64,000 nucleotides of DNA from Schizochytrium sp. TIO01 (taxonomy: Eukaryota > Sar > Bigyra > Thraustochytrida > Thraustochytriidae): NCBI GenBank assembly GCA_004764695.1, contig SMSO01000037.1:170247-234246 (forward strand), read 5' to 3'. Position numbers and translations under genes: made by a program. Positions 33,932-45,600 of the stretch are shown here, piece by piece (the first letter of the stretch is position 1; each line of letters starts with the position of its first letter). Below the pieces are notes generated by a model. That model ran no database searches and was not told the DNA's origin. It saw only the letters and a program-made list of their open reading frames with translations.

Positions 33932-34816
33932 CCATATACATAACTTTACATAACTTTCCATTAAACACAATAATTCCTGATCATTACAAAGCCCTTCGCA
34001 ACCTCCGCTCCTCTCCTCTTCCTCTGCATACTTGAATCGCCCCCGCTCATCCACAAGTGGCGTCAAAGTCCGACACGGGTCGCGGCGTGCGGTCGTTTCT
34101 GTACATGGCGTCGCTTGGAGACTCTGTCTTTTTAGGAGCGCTATGAAGTTCCTGGGGACCCCTATGGGTGTGTACTGCTGACCTGACGTTTCAACGTTTC
34201 TTTTTTCGTTTTATTTGTAAATAGAATTGGTTGTTTTGGGTTGCTTGTTATCGATGGGACTGGGTTTGCAATGCAGTGCAGCGTGGCTGGCGTTCATGGT
34301 ACAGTGCAATGCAGTGTAGTTCACAGCAGAAGTTGAAGTGGCTTTGGTGAAGAGCGTGGCTACCAGTCGTGGCTGCGTGCAAACGCGTGAGGGTGACGCG
34401 ACCCTGAGAAGGTAAGAGCACGGGCTGCAGTACTAGGGAAAGAGTGAACGGTGCTGTCGCGGGTTGACGCCTTCCGACCGTTCGTGCGAGCAAGCACGTG
34501 ACCACTTTCTGGCGTCTCTAAGCACGAAAGGTTGATAGGTATTGGCTGTGTGAAGTAGCTGCTGCTGGTCTCCGTGCAGACGTTGCAAGGCAGAACTACC
34601 CAGGGCAACGAAAACGTAATTGCTGGAGCTGATACGAAGATAGAGTCACTGTGCTTCAATTAAAAACAAGCTCAGCTAATTCCTTGAAGATCCCAGATTC
34701 ATAATCATCCACGGTCGCTAAGTGATTTGGTGCACGGCCCAAGGTCGAGTTCGTGGGCTTGTGGTGCCTTGTGGTGCCTTGCGAAGGAGCAGGAAGAGCA
34801 GGATCAGCTGTACACG
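33932..34816. other. Intergenic, 0.9 kb
   Basis: Lies between two plus-strand genes. Short direct repeats (GCAATGCAGTG twice near 34270-34315; CTTGTGGTGC twice near 34758-34778) are present; no protein-like frame. It should contain the 3' end of one gene and the promoter of the kinase gene. Confidence 0.45.
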
Positions 34817-37624
34817 ATGGATCGCTATGAGATTATCAGGCCAATTGGGAAAGGTTCCTTTGGCAAGGTTTATCTTGTCAAACACAAGGGGGAGCGCAAA
34901 CATTACTGCATGAAGACAATCAAGCTTGAAGGTGTACCAGCAAATGAACGCAAGGCTTGCGAGACGGAGGTGAAGCTTCTTGAGGCCATGCTGCATCCGA
35001 ACATTGTAGGATTTAAAGAATCCTTCACAGGGAGGTCAGGAAAACTACTTTGCATTGTAATGACATACTGTGACGGTGGTGACTTGACGGCAAGACTGCA
35101 GCAAGCAAATGGAAAACTCTTGAAAGAATCTCAGATTCTTCATTGGTTTGTGCAACTTGCCTTGGGTCTTCATTTTATGCATGATATGACGGAAAAATGC
35201 GTATTGCATCGCGATTTGAAGACCCAAAATATTTTCTTACTTGGTAATGGTAGGTTGGTGATTGGTGATCTTGGAATCTCCAAAGTCTTGGATCACTCCA
35301 CAGACTTTACGAAAACTACGATCGGTACGCCTTATTATATGTCTCCGGAAGTTTACAAATCAAAACCATACAACCACAAATCTGATATTTGGGCACTTGG
35401 TTGCGTTTTGTATGAGATGGCAACTCTAAGACATGCCTTCAATGCTAAATCTTTGAATGGGCTTATCGGAAAAGTTGTCAAGGGTCGATTTGAGCCTTTG
35501 CCAAACACATTTAGTCAAAATCTACACCGATTGGTGGACCGCATGCTTTCTTTGGACCCAGACACTCGACCATCATTACCCGAAATTCTTTCATTGCCAT
35601 TCATTAAACGCCATGTGTTTTTACTACTTCACGGAATTGCTCAGAGGCCAGCATCGCAGATAGGCGATGGCACTATGGTTTTGCGCAAAGCTGCTATGGG
35701 TGTAGGGGGGTGTTTTGCGGATGGGCAGGATGACGAAATGTCAGCACGGCAGACAGAGAACCTCAAACGACAATTGGAGAGACTAGGCATGGAAGACATT
35801 GTTCAGCGTGCATTTATGGGGGTGAAGCCAACTTCTCTCGAACGACCTTTCTATGCAGGAGCAGTTGCTGGAGGACGCGGTCGACCCCTGGGAACACCTT
35901 TAGATGGCCCAGGCCCAATGTCTCGGCCTAGACGAATTGATGAAAATAACGCCCATCCAAGTAACAAGCGGCATAATGAAGATATTTCGCGCCGTTCAGA
36001 TCTTCGGCAAGCTGCAAAGGATCAGCGTAGCGCACTTGTGCTAGAACGAGAGAAGAAACGAGCTGTAGAGAATGCATTGGGAAAGCTGCGTCGAGAGAGA
36101 ATGATGCGTGCTCAAGAGCGCTTGGAAAGGCTTAATCGTCAACGCCAACGCGAGGAGCGAGTGCGTCAGCGTCAGGAGGAGCTCCGACAGCAAGCAGAGG
36201 AAAAACGCCAAAAATGGATTCGCAAGCAACGTCGTACTGACGAAAGACTTCGTGTAAAGGAGGTGGATCGCTATAAGGAGGCCGCCTTGCAGCGTTTGAA
36301 GGATCATAATCCTCAACTTGTGGCTCAACGCAAGGCACGCCAGTTCGAGCGACAATACCACGAGCATGTACCTCTGCGCCGTGAGGCGTCTCCACCACCA
36401 CCTCCTCCACCCCCATTCCCTCCTCCGGGAGCTCAGCAGCTTGAAGCTGCTGGGTTGAACCAACGGGACCTTGTGCGCGCGCGTAAAGATGAACAGCGCC
36501 GTGAAGCCGAGCGTGCTCATAAAGGTGCTCTTATGCAAGCAGCACAAGAGCGTATGCAGGAGCTCAAGCGTGCACAAGAGTTTCAACATCGCCAATACCA
36601 TACAAATCTTACAAATCATCATCATCATCAGCAGCGGCAGCATGATGCTCGAGGAAATGAACAAACTCACTACGAAAACGATGGTGGCAAAGCTGATCTT
36701 GATGGTGGTGGAAATATAGGTGGCATCTCAAGCTACCCGGACGAGGATGATTACACATATGCGCAAGCAGCAAACTCAGACTCAGACTCGGACGATGAGG
36801 ACGAGGAAGAGGAGGACGAAGAAATTGAGCATGAGATGGATGCTGCGGATTCAGATGATGACGACTTGGACCATCAAGAGGAAGAGCTGAAGCAGGAGCT
36901 TGAAGCAGCTACGTTACGCTGTCACACGATTAAACAGACTCTTGATGACTTTCGATCGCATCTGCAGCAAAGGACATACGGAGGAAAAAATGAAATTGCC
37001 GAAGAAGAAGATGATGAGGAAGAAGAGAGCGATGACGATAGCTCTTGTGGCGAGGATGAAGACAACAATGATAATGATGATGGTAATGATGATGTCCTTG
37101 TTGATAATAGCAACGTGCATATTGGCGAGGATAAAGCTGAAATAGGTTGCTTAGATCAAGACAGTCCTTTGCTACGTACGCGGCCTTTGCCAGCACTGCA
37201 AGTCGAGAACATGAATGCGGACTGCCGTAAGAGGAATGAAGCTCCGCCACGATCATGTGTCGCATATTGCGAGTTCGAGGCATCTGAAAGCGAGGATGAA
37301 AGTAGCGACGAGGATAGCTTGTTCAGTCCATTAGAGGATCGTGGACAGCAAGAGTCTTATGGTGGCACCGTGTTAGGGGGTCTCAAATTTCGCGTGCAGC
37401 GTTTGGAAGAGGAATGCATTCGTGCTCTGGGTAAGCGCCGCTTTGGCATTGTGTATGAAATTTTGCGAAGCCATCTCGAAATGAAGCTGCATAATCCGGA
37501 CTCTAGTTTGGTACAGAGTGAGCGCGATGTACAGGAAAAGGTGAGTGCACTTCTTGTCAGCGATGGCAAATTAGCCTACTGGAGCAAGATCGACAACCTG
37601 ATTTTCATGCAAGAAGCTCTATAA
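34817..37624 (+). CDS. NEK-family (NIMA-related) serine/threonine kinase
   Basis: A 935-residue frame. The ATG at 34817 is chosen because MDRYEIIRPIGKGSFG is the usual beginning of a NEK kinase; the open frame upstream starts only from a non-ATG codon. Kinase features: glycine loop GKGSFGKV (residues 11-18), catalytic Lys33 (CMKTIK), HRDLKTQN, DLG in place of the more common DFG, GTPYYMSPE and DIWALGCVLYEMATL. The middle contains a long basic coiled coil (Arg/Gln/Glu-rich), a Pro-rich block and a strongly acidic segment. The last 75 residues (IRALGKRRFGIVYEILRSHL onwards) resemble the conserved C-terminus of NEK1/NEK5-type kinases. Such kinases act at centrosomes and cilia. No introns are needed. 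Confidence 0.94.
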   Translation: MDRYEIIRPIGKGSFGKVYLVKHKGERKHYCMKTIKLEGVPANERKACETEVKLLEAMLHPNIVGFKESFTGRSGKLLCIVMTYCDGGDLTARLQQANGKLLKESQILHWFVQLALGLHFMHDMTEKCVLHRDLKTQNIFLLGNGRLVIGDLGISKVLDHSTDFTKTTIGTPYYMSPEVYKSKPYNHKSDIWALGCVLYEMATLRHAFNAKSLNGLIGKVVKGRFEPLPNTFSQNLHRLVDRMLSLDPDTRPSLPEILSLPFIKRHVFLLLHGIAQRPASQIGDGTMVLRKAAMGVGGCFADGQDDEMSARQTENLKRQLERLGMEDIVQRAFMGVKPTSLERPFYAGAVAGGRGRPLGTPLDGPGPMSRPRRIDENNAHPSNKRHNEDISRRSDLRQAAKDQRSALVLEREKKRAVENALGKLRRERMMRAQERLERLNRQRQREERVRQRQEELRQQAEEKRQKWIRKQRRTDERLRVKEVDRYKEAALQRLKDHNPQLVAQRKARQFERQYHEHVPLRREASPPPPPPPPFPPPGAQQLEAAGLNQRDLVRARKDEQRREAERAHKGALMQAAQERMQELKRAQEFQHRQYHTNLTNHHHHQQRQHDARGNEQTHYENDGGKADLDGGGNIGGISSYPDEDDYTYAQAANSDSDSDDEDEEEEDEEIEHEMDAADSDDDDLDHQEEELKQELEAATLRCHTIKQTLDDFRSHLQQRTYGGKNEIAEEEDDEEEESDDDSSCGEDEDNNDNDDGNDDVLVDNSNVHIGEDKAEIGCLDQDSPLLRTRPLPALQVENMNADCRKRNEAPPRSCVAYCEFEASESEDESSDEDSLFSPLEDRGQQESYGGTVLGGLKFRVQRLEEECIRALGKRRFGIVYEILRSHLEMKLHNPDSSLVQSERDVQEKVSALLVSDGKLAYWSKIDNLIFMQEAL

Positions 37625-38323
37625 TTTCTTGTACTTATAGCCGATACTTGATCAGCAAACTCCTCCTATAAACTGATATGTTTTTTTGGCTTTGTAAATA
37701 AAGACCCATCTTCTTTTTTCCTGTCCTGTGCGGCTTAAATATTATTTTTTTTCTCACACGGGTTTCTTGACCTCGCTGTGCCGCTCTCTTGGGTCTACAA
37801 ACGCCATCTGCTTGGCATGCCTATGTTCAACTATCTGCTGGAATGCATGTGCCTTACAAATCCTTCATTTCCTATCATACCTGCGCTATCGAGACACAAA
37901 TCTGCAATCAATTCTACTTGCGCTTCATCCCACCCTTGCCTTCCATTAGTCCGTTTCCCTAGATGCTGCTAGGGTTTTCCATAAAGTTTGCCCTACCGTA
38001 AAAAAAGAAAAACCACCCTCCCTTATAACTTATTAGGCCTGAAAAATATGTATTATACGTATAGCAATATGTTATGTTCTGTTTATTGTTTTTTATTTAA
38101 AGAAGAGAAGAAAAGAACTCAAGGATAATAGATTTAACGTGCTGTACGAAGAAGTAGAGGAGTAGAGAAGGCCAATAGGTTATAGAGCTATTCTTCACTT
38201 GTATAGATAGGTTTCAAATGCTCTTCAAGTGAGTTATACAACTCGCAAGTTACTTATAGCGGCGTCGAGAGCGCAAATGCCGATCAAACTATAGTTCGGC
38301 GAGCGAGCAAACTCACATTGACG
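37625..38323. other. Intergenic, 0.7 kb
   Basis: A/T-rich spacer between the NEK kinase and the ankyrin gene, with a purine-rich stretch at about 38100-38170. No protein-like frame. Confidence 0.45.
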
Positions 38324-41300
38324 ATGCTCGCTTCGCTGCAGCAGGTGGCGTCTGAGGAGGTTCGCGGCGGCCTTCGTGATGCCGGTGCCGGTGTCAAGGG
38401 ACTTCGGAAGCATGCAGCAGCAGCGGCCGAAGCAGTGCTGCAGGCCTCCGGCGGCGCTGATGCGGTATCCGAAGTAGAGGAAAACCGCGGTGGAGTAGCT
38501 CTCGAGGAGATATCTTCGCGACTTTGTGCAGCCACTGCAAACTGGAAATCAGCTTGTGTCGGATCTGCTCGCAAAGCTAAAATCAACCCTGCTGGGAAAA
38601 TTGGCAAAGGTGGCAAAACGGGCAAAGGTCCTGGTGACGCGAATTCCGCAGCAAAATTAGGCGATGGCGAACCCAAAAGCGCTGGAAGTCGAAATGGGCA
38701 AGGTTCTGATGGACAGCGCGTTGGCGATAATGGGGATACGGATGAGGGTAGGGACAGAAATATTCTTCAAGGTTTAGCTGCAAAGGAAGTGAATGTTAGA
38801 CCTGTTGAGCTGCTTGTTCCTGACGAAGAAGCAGCTGCATTAGCTTCTGGCAAAGCTGGAATGCGTAACACGCATAAGATCTTGCGCCAGACTTCTGGCC
38901 AGGTCTGGAAGCTCAAGAGTAATTGGATCAAAAATTGGAAAAAGCAGCGTCTCAGCGTGGACGCGGGCGGCCTTGTCTACGCGAAGCAAGCGTCAGGTCC
39001 TTCGCAAACGCAGATTCCTCTTGATAAAATCTTGACTGTAGCTCTCGCAAGGCCTGGGGACATGGGGAATAAAGTTCGACTTCGTCCTGAGGCCTTTCTG
39101 GTCTCTACTCGTGATGGCCGCACACATGTTTTTGCTAGCGATGTAGTGTCTTCAGCAGACTCCTTTGATGATGGTTCAAACGCTGCAGGTGCCCCTGGCA
39201 CCGGGGTTGGCGTGGGAGTTGGTGGAAGCACCGGTAACAACAGTCACCACCATCACCACCATTACCATGGCACCGGAAACAGCAGCAGCAGCAGCAACAA
39301 CAACAATGGCGGTGATATGATTTCAGGTCCGGCGTGGTGTAGAGTTATCGCATCTCATGTTCTTCTTCACGCCGTTCAACATGGAATGTCTCGCGAGCGT
39401 GTTGTGCAATTTTGTGAGCTTGGAGCAGACCTCAATTGTGCATGGCGGGATGGTCGGCAGTATCCTCCGCTCGCACTCGCAATGCAGAATGGCGACCTGG
39501 AGGTAGCCAAATACCTTTTGCGCAGAGGTGCGGATCCAAGTTGTCTTTTGCGTTGGTCTTTTCTGATGATGGATAAGATTGCTCGCCCGGTGGACATTCT
39601 AAACATGCTTATTGAGACAAAGAAGGATCTTAATGTGTGCAGCGACGACCCCCACGGATGGACTCTGCTGCACTATTTAGCCTTCGACGGTGACCTGGAC
39701 TCAGTGCAGAGGCTGATTGCTCGTGTGGACGTACCGACCATTCGTGCTGTTAATACTCTCGGAGATGATTCTCTTATGCTCGCGCTCAAACGCCATGGGC
39801 CCAAACCAGGGGAGGTTATTGAGAACCTTTGCCTCGCGCTTGCTAAGAATAGCGATGTCCTGCGTCGCGATAAGTGGAACGACACCGTTCTCCACGTCGC
39901 CATCAAACAAGGCCACCTTGAGCTCGCTCGACGGGTAATCAAGATGGGTGCGAAGATTGAAGAGCGGGACGCTGAAGGCAATACCGCATTGCATGTTGCA
40001 GTGAAAACGCAAGCTTTCATGTTGGCACGGTGGATGGTTGAACGGATGCCAAAGAACGATTCTACAAAATCTCAAGTTCTTAACTTGCGAGATGAACGCA
40101 AAGGCGACACAGTTCTTGCGCTCGCCTTGAAGCTAGATGAAGAGGACCTTGCGTTATTTTTCCTACGACACGGAGCAGACCCGAGCTTGAGGTCATCAAG
40201 TTGGGACCTTACACCAGACTGCGCAAGCGACTCGCCGCTCCACGTTGCGATCAAAATGGATATGCGAGAGCTCGCTGAAGCAATGTCAGCGCCTGCAGCT
40301 CGGGACGACTCACGAAAGGACCTTCTTCGCGAGGCTGATACTCGAGGAGTGCCAGTACTCGTGCTCGCAATGCGGAGAACGATGCTTAAGCTTGCGCTGC
40401 TCATTGTCCGGGCTGCAGAAAAGGACTCTGGGATCCTTGATGCTGTAACTCGAAAAGAAGGTGATGCGGCTCTTCATGTAGCTTTGGAACATGGGTGGTT
40501 TATGCTTGCGTGTGCTCTCGTGGATGCTGGAGCATCTGTGAACGTGCAAAATCGCAAAGGGCACACAGCGCTACATCTTTGCATAGATCGTTTGACACAG
40601 CTTAGCACTGTGTCGCCGCGATGTGAAAGAGTTATTCTTGCACTCATGCGTGGACTACTTGATAACCACGCAGACGCCAGCCTAAGATCGGGATCATTAC
40701 AGCACACTTGTCTTCATGCAGCCGTAATTGGCAAACAACGAGCTGCTGTTGCACTATTACTTGGCCATCACGCGGACCTCGCTGATGTCTGCGACAAAGA
40801 TGGATACTCCTCGCTCGCGCTCGCAGTTCTACAGGGAGATCCAGACCTCGTGCAGCTCTTGCTGGATCATGGCGCAGACGTGGATGTTGTAAGCAAGCAG
40901 AGTTTGTCAACGCTGCACCTCGCTCTGCAAGCAGCACCAGCGGATCAATTGCGCACTGCAGAGCTGTGCTCCCTTTTATTGCGGCACGGCGCTTATCCAG
41001 GTATCTGGGATCGAGCAGGGCGATGTCCTGTGCACCATATGGCTGCACGGAATTTGGACAAGGTTATCAAGGCGCTCGCTGCAGATTGTAAAGTGCCAGG
41101 CCACCTCGATCTGCGCACAGAAACTGGCGAGACAGCAGCCATGCTTGCAGTGACACATGGTGCTTTGGATGCTCTCAACGTCCTGCTTGAGAATGGAATT
41201 GATCTTGATGCAAAGGTCCCTGCGACACGCCGCGGTATCTTTCATATTGCTGGCGACTTGTGCGTCTCTCGCACTGAGCCGTTTTGGTCCTCTGGAGTTC

Positions 41301-42652
41301 CTCAGCGGCTTCTCAATCTTGACCACACTGCGAAAGTTTACGACCGCGACGTCGCTGGCACTTCAGTGGTAGGCGCGAAGAGCTTCATCCGACGCTGTAT
41401 CAATGCCGAAGGGGGATCTTCAGCAGCAGCTTCTATGCACCCAAATTCTTCTTCAGCATTGTCTCCTGGTCGTGTTAATGTTAATATTGCTTCTGGTGGT
41501 ATTGGCAGTGGTGGTGGAGGCGGCGCAGTGGGCGGTGCAGCTACCGCAGCGATCTTGCCAACTTCACCGATTGGTGTGGGAGTTCGGGACTCCATCATGT
41601 CGCCAAATTCTGCAGCAAGCTCGTCTTCTACATCTTCCTCTTCATCATCATCATTGACGTCCACGGATGACGACAATGATGATGAGGACGAGGATATGCG
41701 GCTTGCCCTCGGTGTGCGCCGCATTGGCACAATCAGTGAAAGTGACACTGAGAACGACGGTTCAATGTCTCCAAGCACGTATTTCCCTGGTCGCCTTAAT
41801 AGCCTCGGGTCTCCTATGCAGATAGTTTCACAGCCGCCATCGGCGCCTTCTCAAAGCTCTAGTCAGCCGCGGACCACCACTCCGACGGGCGGTTTGCATG
41901 AAAGCCTTGGAGGCGATGATGATGATGATCATGATGACGATAATCTTGCTGATGAGGAGGACATTGATGATTTACGTCCGGACACCCCAGGCACACCTGT
42001 GAAGCTGGCTTCGGCCTCGACATCTTCCCTCATGACCGTTCCTGATATCTCCGCTTTGGGATCAATGGGTGGCAGAAGCCTAACTGGAACAGACACAGGC
42101 GGAAGCCAGCGTAGTGCAGCGACACACCTGCAACAACATTCATCGTCCTCTCAAGGGCCACAAGAAGGTTCTCCTCGTGCAGGTCTTGGAGGGAGTGGTA
42201 TTGCTGCAGTGGCTCTCGGAAGTGGCATTCTTGGTCCGCGACCGACTACGCCAGCTGGAGGGCTTCACCAAGGTGAACCTACATCTCTCGATGCGGAGGC
42301 ATCGATGGAATCTGAAACGAAGGATGGGACTTCTGAGGAAAGCATGAAACGTCCTCGACGTGACAGCCTTTATGACCCAGAGCTGAAGGAAATGTACTTG
42401 AGTTTACCTCCTACGCAAAGGGTGGAGATCGTGGAACTCATCAAGCTTGAAGGCAAACTTGTGGCTCAACAGTGGCTAACAACGCCACAAGGCCAGGCTC
42501 GACTCCAGGAAGACGCAGATACTTTAATTTCTACAAACCCGAGTTTGTCGCCTCTGCAAGCCCAGCAGGAGGCCCGTCAACACTTTGTCCAACAACATTT
42601 AACTTCGTGGTTCCAGCAGCTTGAAATCCTGCAGCAAATTCCTCTTGCCTAA
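38324..42652 (+). CDS. Large PH-domain and ankyrin-repeat protein
   Basis: A 1442-residue frame from ATG 38324 with no intron. Residues about 180-350 resemble a PH domain (SGQVWKLKSNWIKNWKKQRL onwards), interrupted by a His/Ser/Asn-rich insert at about 39240-39310. Roughly a dozen or more ankyrin repeats follow (nt about 39390-41250), with typical units such as GNTALHVAV, GHTALHLCI and DGYSSLALAVLQGDPDLVQL. The last third is low-complexity (Gly, Ser and Asp/Glu tracts). A short helical C-terminal segment (RVEIVELIKLEGKLVAQQWL) may be a folded module. Ankyrin repeats with a PH domain suggest a membrane-linked scaffold; the partner is unknown. Confidence 0.9.
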   Translation: MLASLQQVASEEVRGGLRDAGAGVKGLRKHAAAAAEAVLQASGGADAVSEVEENRGGVALEEISSRLCAATANWKSACVGSARKAKINPAGKIGKGGKTGKGPGDANSAAKLGDGEPKSAGSRNGQGSDGQRVGDNGDTDEGRDRNILQGLAAKEVNVRPVELLVPDEEAAALASGKAGMRNTHKILRQTSGQVWKLKSNWIKNWKKQRLSVDAGGLVYAKQASGPSQTQIPLDKILTVALARPGDMGNKVRLRPEAFLVSTRDGRTHVFASDVVSSADSFDDGSNAAGAPGTGVGVGVGGSTGNNSHHHHHHYHGTGNSSSSSNNNNGGDMISGPAWCRVIASHVLLHAVQHGMSRERVVQFCELGADLNCAWRDGRQYPPLALAMQNGDLEVAKYLLRRGADPSCLLRWSFLMMDKIARPVDILNMLIETKKDLNVCSDDPHGWTLLHYLAFDGDLDSVQRLIARVDVPTIRAVNTLGDDSLMLALKRHGPKPGEVIENLCLALAKNSDVLRRDKWNDTVLHVAIKQGHLELARRVIKMGAKIEERDAEGNTALHVAVKTQAFMLARWMVERMPKNDSTKSQVLNLRDERKGDTVLALALKLDEEDLALFFLRHGADPSLRSSSWDLTPDCASDSPLHVAIKMDMRELAEAMSAPAARDDSRKDLLREADTRGVPVLVLAMRRTMLKLALLIVRAAEKDSGILDAVTRKEGDAALHVALEHGWFMLACALVDAGASVNVQNRKGHTALHLCIDRLTQLSTVSPRCERVILALMRGLLDNHADASLRSGSLQHTCLHAAVIGKQRAAVALLLGHHADLADVCDKDGYSSLALAVLQGDPDLVQLLLDHGADVDVVSKQSLSTLHLALQAAPADQLRTAELCSLLLRHGAYPGIWDRAGRCPVHHMAARNLDKVIKALAADCKVPGHLDLRTETGETAAMLAVTHGALDALNVLLENGIDLDAKVPATRRGIFHIAGDLCVSRTEPFWSSGVPQRLLNLDHTAKVYDRDVAGTSVVGAKSFIRRCINAEGGSSAAASMHPNSSSALSPGRVNVNIASGGIGSGGGGGAVGGAATAAILPTSPIGVGVRDSIMSPNSAASSSSTSSSSSSSLTSTDDDNDDEDEDMRLALGVRRIGTISESDTENDGSMSPSTYFPGRLNSLGSPMQIVSQPPSAPSQSSSQPRTTTPTGGLHESLGGDDDDDHDDDNLADEEDIDDLRPDTPGTPVKLASASTSSLMTVPDISALGSMGGRSLTGTDTGGSQRSAATHLQQHSSSSQGPQEGSPRAGLGGSGIAAVALGSGILGPRPTTPAGGLHQGEPTSLDAEASMESETKDGTSEESMKRPRRDSLYDPELKEMYLSLPPTQRVEIVELIKLEGKLVAQQWLTTPQGQARLQEDADTLISTNPSLSPLQAQQEARQHFVQQHLTSWFQQLEILQQIPLA

Positions 42653-45600
42653 GACGCGTCTTTGTCTTTTGTTATGTTTTACTTCGCTCTGTTTGTGAGC
42701 GTGAGCATGTATGTATGTCTTTATGCTATTTTTTTCGTTTACCCATCAAAAGAAGCATACCAGACTATTAAAAAAGAAAGAAAACAAAAAGAAGCAGATC
42801 ACAAGATGATGATGATATGTAGTCGACGACTCTCCTTCTATGTCTATGGGACCGTTGTTATCTTCTTGATCATAGCAGATCTGAAAAGAAGAATAACTGT
42901 ACAACTTGATGAATAAGATTCAATAGAAGTGGAAAACACCAATGTATGCTTCTGTAACTTACAGCTAGCCTAGCTGATTCAAGGAAAGTGTCCTTGTTCG
43001 CTTTCATGCATGCATTTGTTGGCTTCTAAACTAGGTCTAGGAGCAAGCAGATTTGTCAAGCGACTCTTCAATTTGTGGGCCGCCTCTGCGTTTAATGATG
43101 GTTGACCAACACAACTATAACCACGACCTCAAGTCTCTGCTGCGTATAAGTGATCATCGGATGTTGAGACAATTGTTGTATCCAATGTTCAGAGGTCGAC
43201 GCGGATCTGAACGGTGTAGAGTATGTATGCTTCATCATTTGGAGGTCAGTACACTTCAAAGGGAAAGAAATAAACGTTGAGAACATCTGACGTAGAATTA
43301 AAGAAGAACAGTGTCAGCGTTTAGAATTAATTACGTAACATCTTCACTCTTTTATGTGCAAGCTTCAAATCATTGATGTTTCGTGCCCTCGGGTCAGAAC
43401 AATGGATCGAAAATGTTCTGAAAAGTGTTTCATGAGAGTAGGCCTCTGCTCAGCAAGGCTTGATAGAGCGCTTCTTTGAGGCTCAATGATGACAAACATA
43501 CCTTCTGAAACAGCGAAACAGGTCCTGAACGAAAAGGCCACCTTAAGCTGGAGCACGGCAGACAACAAGACCAAAAAAAATCAAAGAGGACGCTATATAT
43601 TAAATAGAAGAAAAAAAGAGAAAGACAATAGTTTCAAAAACTTCAGAATGTGACTGTTCTGTCTAACTAATCTGAATCTCAGCAGTCCATCCATCACACT
43701 CCGCCTTTTCTATCAAACTTAGTACTACTATGTAAACGCGCTATGCTCGATTTTGCGCATTATCTACTTGACGGTTGGTTTTCGCTTTCTTTTCCAGGTT
43801 GGTTTTACACGGCGGCCAGAGATTTGAGCAAATTTGTACAAATTAGACTTGTTTAACTTTTTCTAATTTCCTCTTCAAGTTTCAATGCTTTGGAGAGGGA
43901 TAATGCAACGAAAGAGCGTTCTTGGTAAACGGCTAAACTTCACCCGAACAGCCAGGTTACGTCAATAGTAGCTGCTTTGACATGTGTGCTTTCCCTCCTA
44001 TCCTTGTGGGTTGTGGAAATTGTCCAGTCAGGCCATGGATAATTACTGTATCCAGCTTGAATTAAAAGACCACACACTCTCCCCTTGGGACGTGCATATG
44101 CACGAGAAGGGTCCAATCTCGCTCCCAATCTCGCTCTCGCTCTCGTCAAAGAGTGGACTCAGGGCGGTCATAGCTCAATCCTATTGGGAGCTACAGCCCG
44201 CAGATTTATGATAAGTTCCACTCGCTGGAGCTTCTTCTTTGGTCTCACTTCAGCATGATCCCTCTGATTTCGTATCGCCGCACTTGCTCTGTATTTAATT
44301 GTGCTGAAGTTTGGTCTCCCGGCAGGAACTAACTTAACTTAAACTTGACAGGTATTAGATGGACCGGTACTCTACTAGGTGGCGCTTAAACTTGTCTCGC
44401 AAACCTCGTTCTACGACGAATGTACCCAAGAACAGAATATAATACCCAGGAATAGAATATACCCGATAACTGCCACAGCCTTTAAAGGAGTCGTACGTGC
44501 AGCATTCTGCAAATCTGAGGATTGTGGCATCAATACTGGTGCTGCTGTTGCCTCTTGGCGATAGGAGAACAGGCGCGGCAAGTGAGTGAGTGAGTGAGTG
44601 AGTGAGTGAGTGAGTGCTCGCGTGAGCGAGGTAATCAATGCATGGCATGAGTGAGGAATCAAAGAGGGAAGTGGGTGCGGCTTCATTCAAGTCACTATCG
44701 TTTCGCTCTCGTCGGGAGTTTGCCAGGAACGAAGTAGCCTCAAACGCTTGCGAGAAAGGCAGCATCAAAGCTGAATAGCTCATAATCTAACTTAACTTGC
44801 CCTTCCCCGAATCCACTCCACACGTTAACCAAAGGTTGCACTCAAAGGGAGCCTGGAGTTCGCATTCGACTTCAGCCTCGAGATGTAACAGGTAACGAAC
44901 TAAGTGGTTGCCCTCGGTAAAGGATGCTAAATAAATAGTCTTCACTGCTGCTGCTGCTGCTGCAATTTCAGAGATTTGCTCTTTCGTGGCCTTCGAGATC
45001 TTGATTGTCTTTAAGCGTCATGACATCCAGTACTGCTCCTTCGTCACGTACGTGCTGTATTGAGCCGTGCTGCAGAAGAGGGCGTTATTTTGTTGGTAAA
45101 AGTGGATATATATCGTGCAAGAAAGACTGTTGCGTTGCAGGAAGAAATGAATGAAGGAGAGAGTGAAGCAATGATGCGTGCAGAACGCAGACTTATTGGA
45201 CAATCGTTGCTTTTCCGTGTGGTCGGCTTTGATGCTGTAATTTAATCATGTTATAATAATACTTTCCAGAAGCGAGCGTCGCCTCGCGGAGAAATCGATT
45301 GATCGCGTTCTTGAAAATTGACTAATTGTCTGGCAAAATCATCATGATCGTGGGCCCACCTCCTTCAAGAAGATTAGATTTTTTAATGATTAGATTTAAA
45401 AAATTCTATCTTCAGAGGAACTTTTCCTTTTTAGAAGAACACCAATCTTCAAGTTGAGAAAGAAAATCTAATCAGTCAGGTCTTGGTTCATAGACGTAGG
45501 TAGCCAAGTGCTATCTAAGAGTGCCTGGGTCGATCCTGCGGGGGAAAGGAGCGCCTTGGCTGAAGAAGAGAAAAGGTTTCCCGGAAACATCCTTCGAACG

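Noticed and set aside
36041..36670. 209-codon minus-strand frame inside the NEK kinase gene
   Set aside because: It is antisense to the well-supported coiled-coil part of the kinase and has Leu/Ser-rich shadow composition.
44163..44199. tRNA-like D-arm (AGCTC loop GAGCT) preceded by GGGCGGTC
   Set aside because: No anticodon stem, T-arm or matching acceptor strand follows; at best a hairpin or a degenerate fragment.
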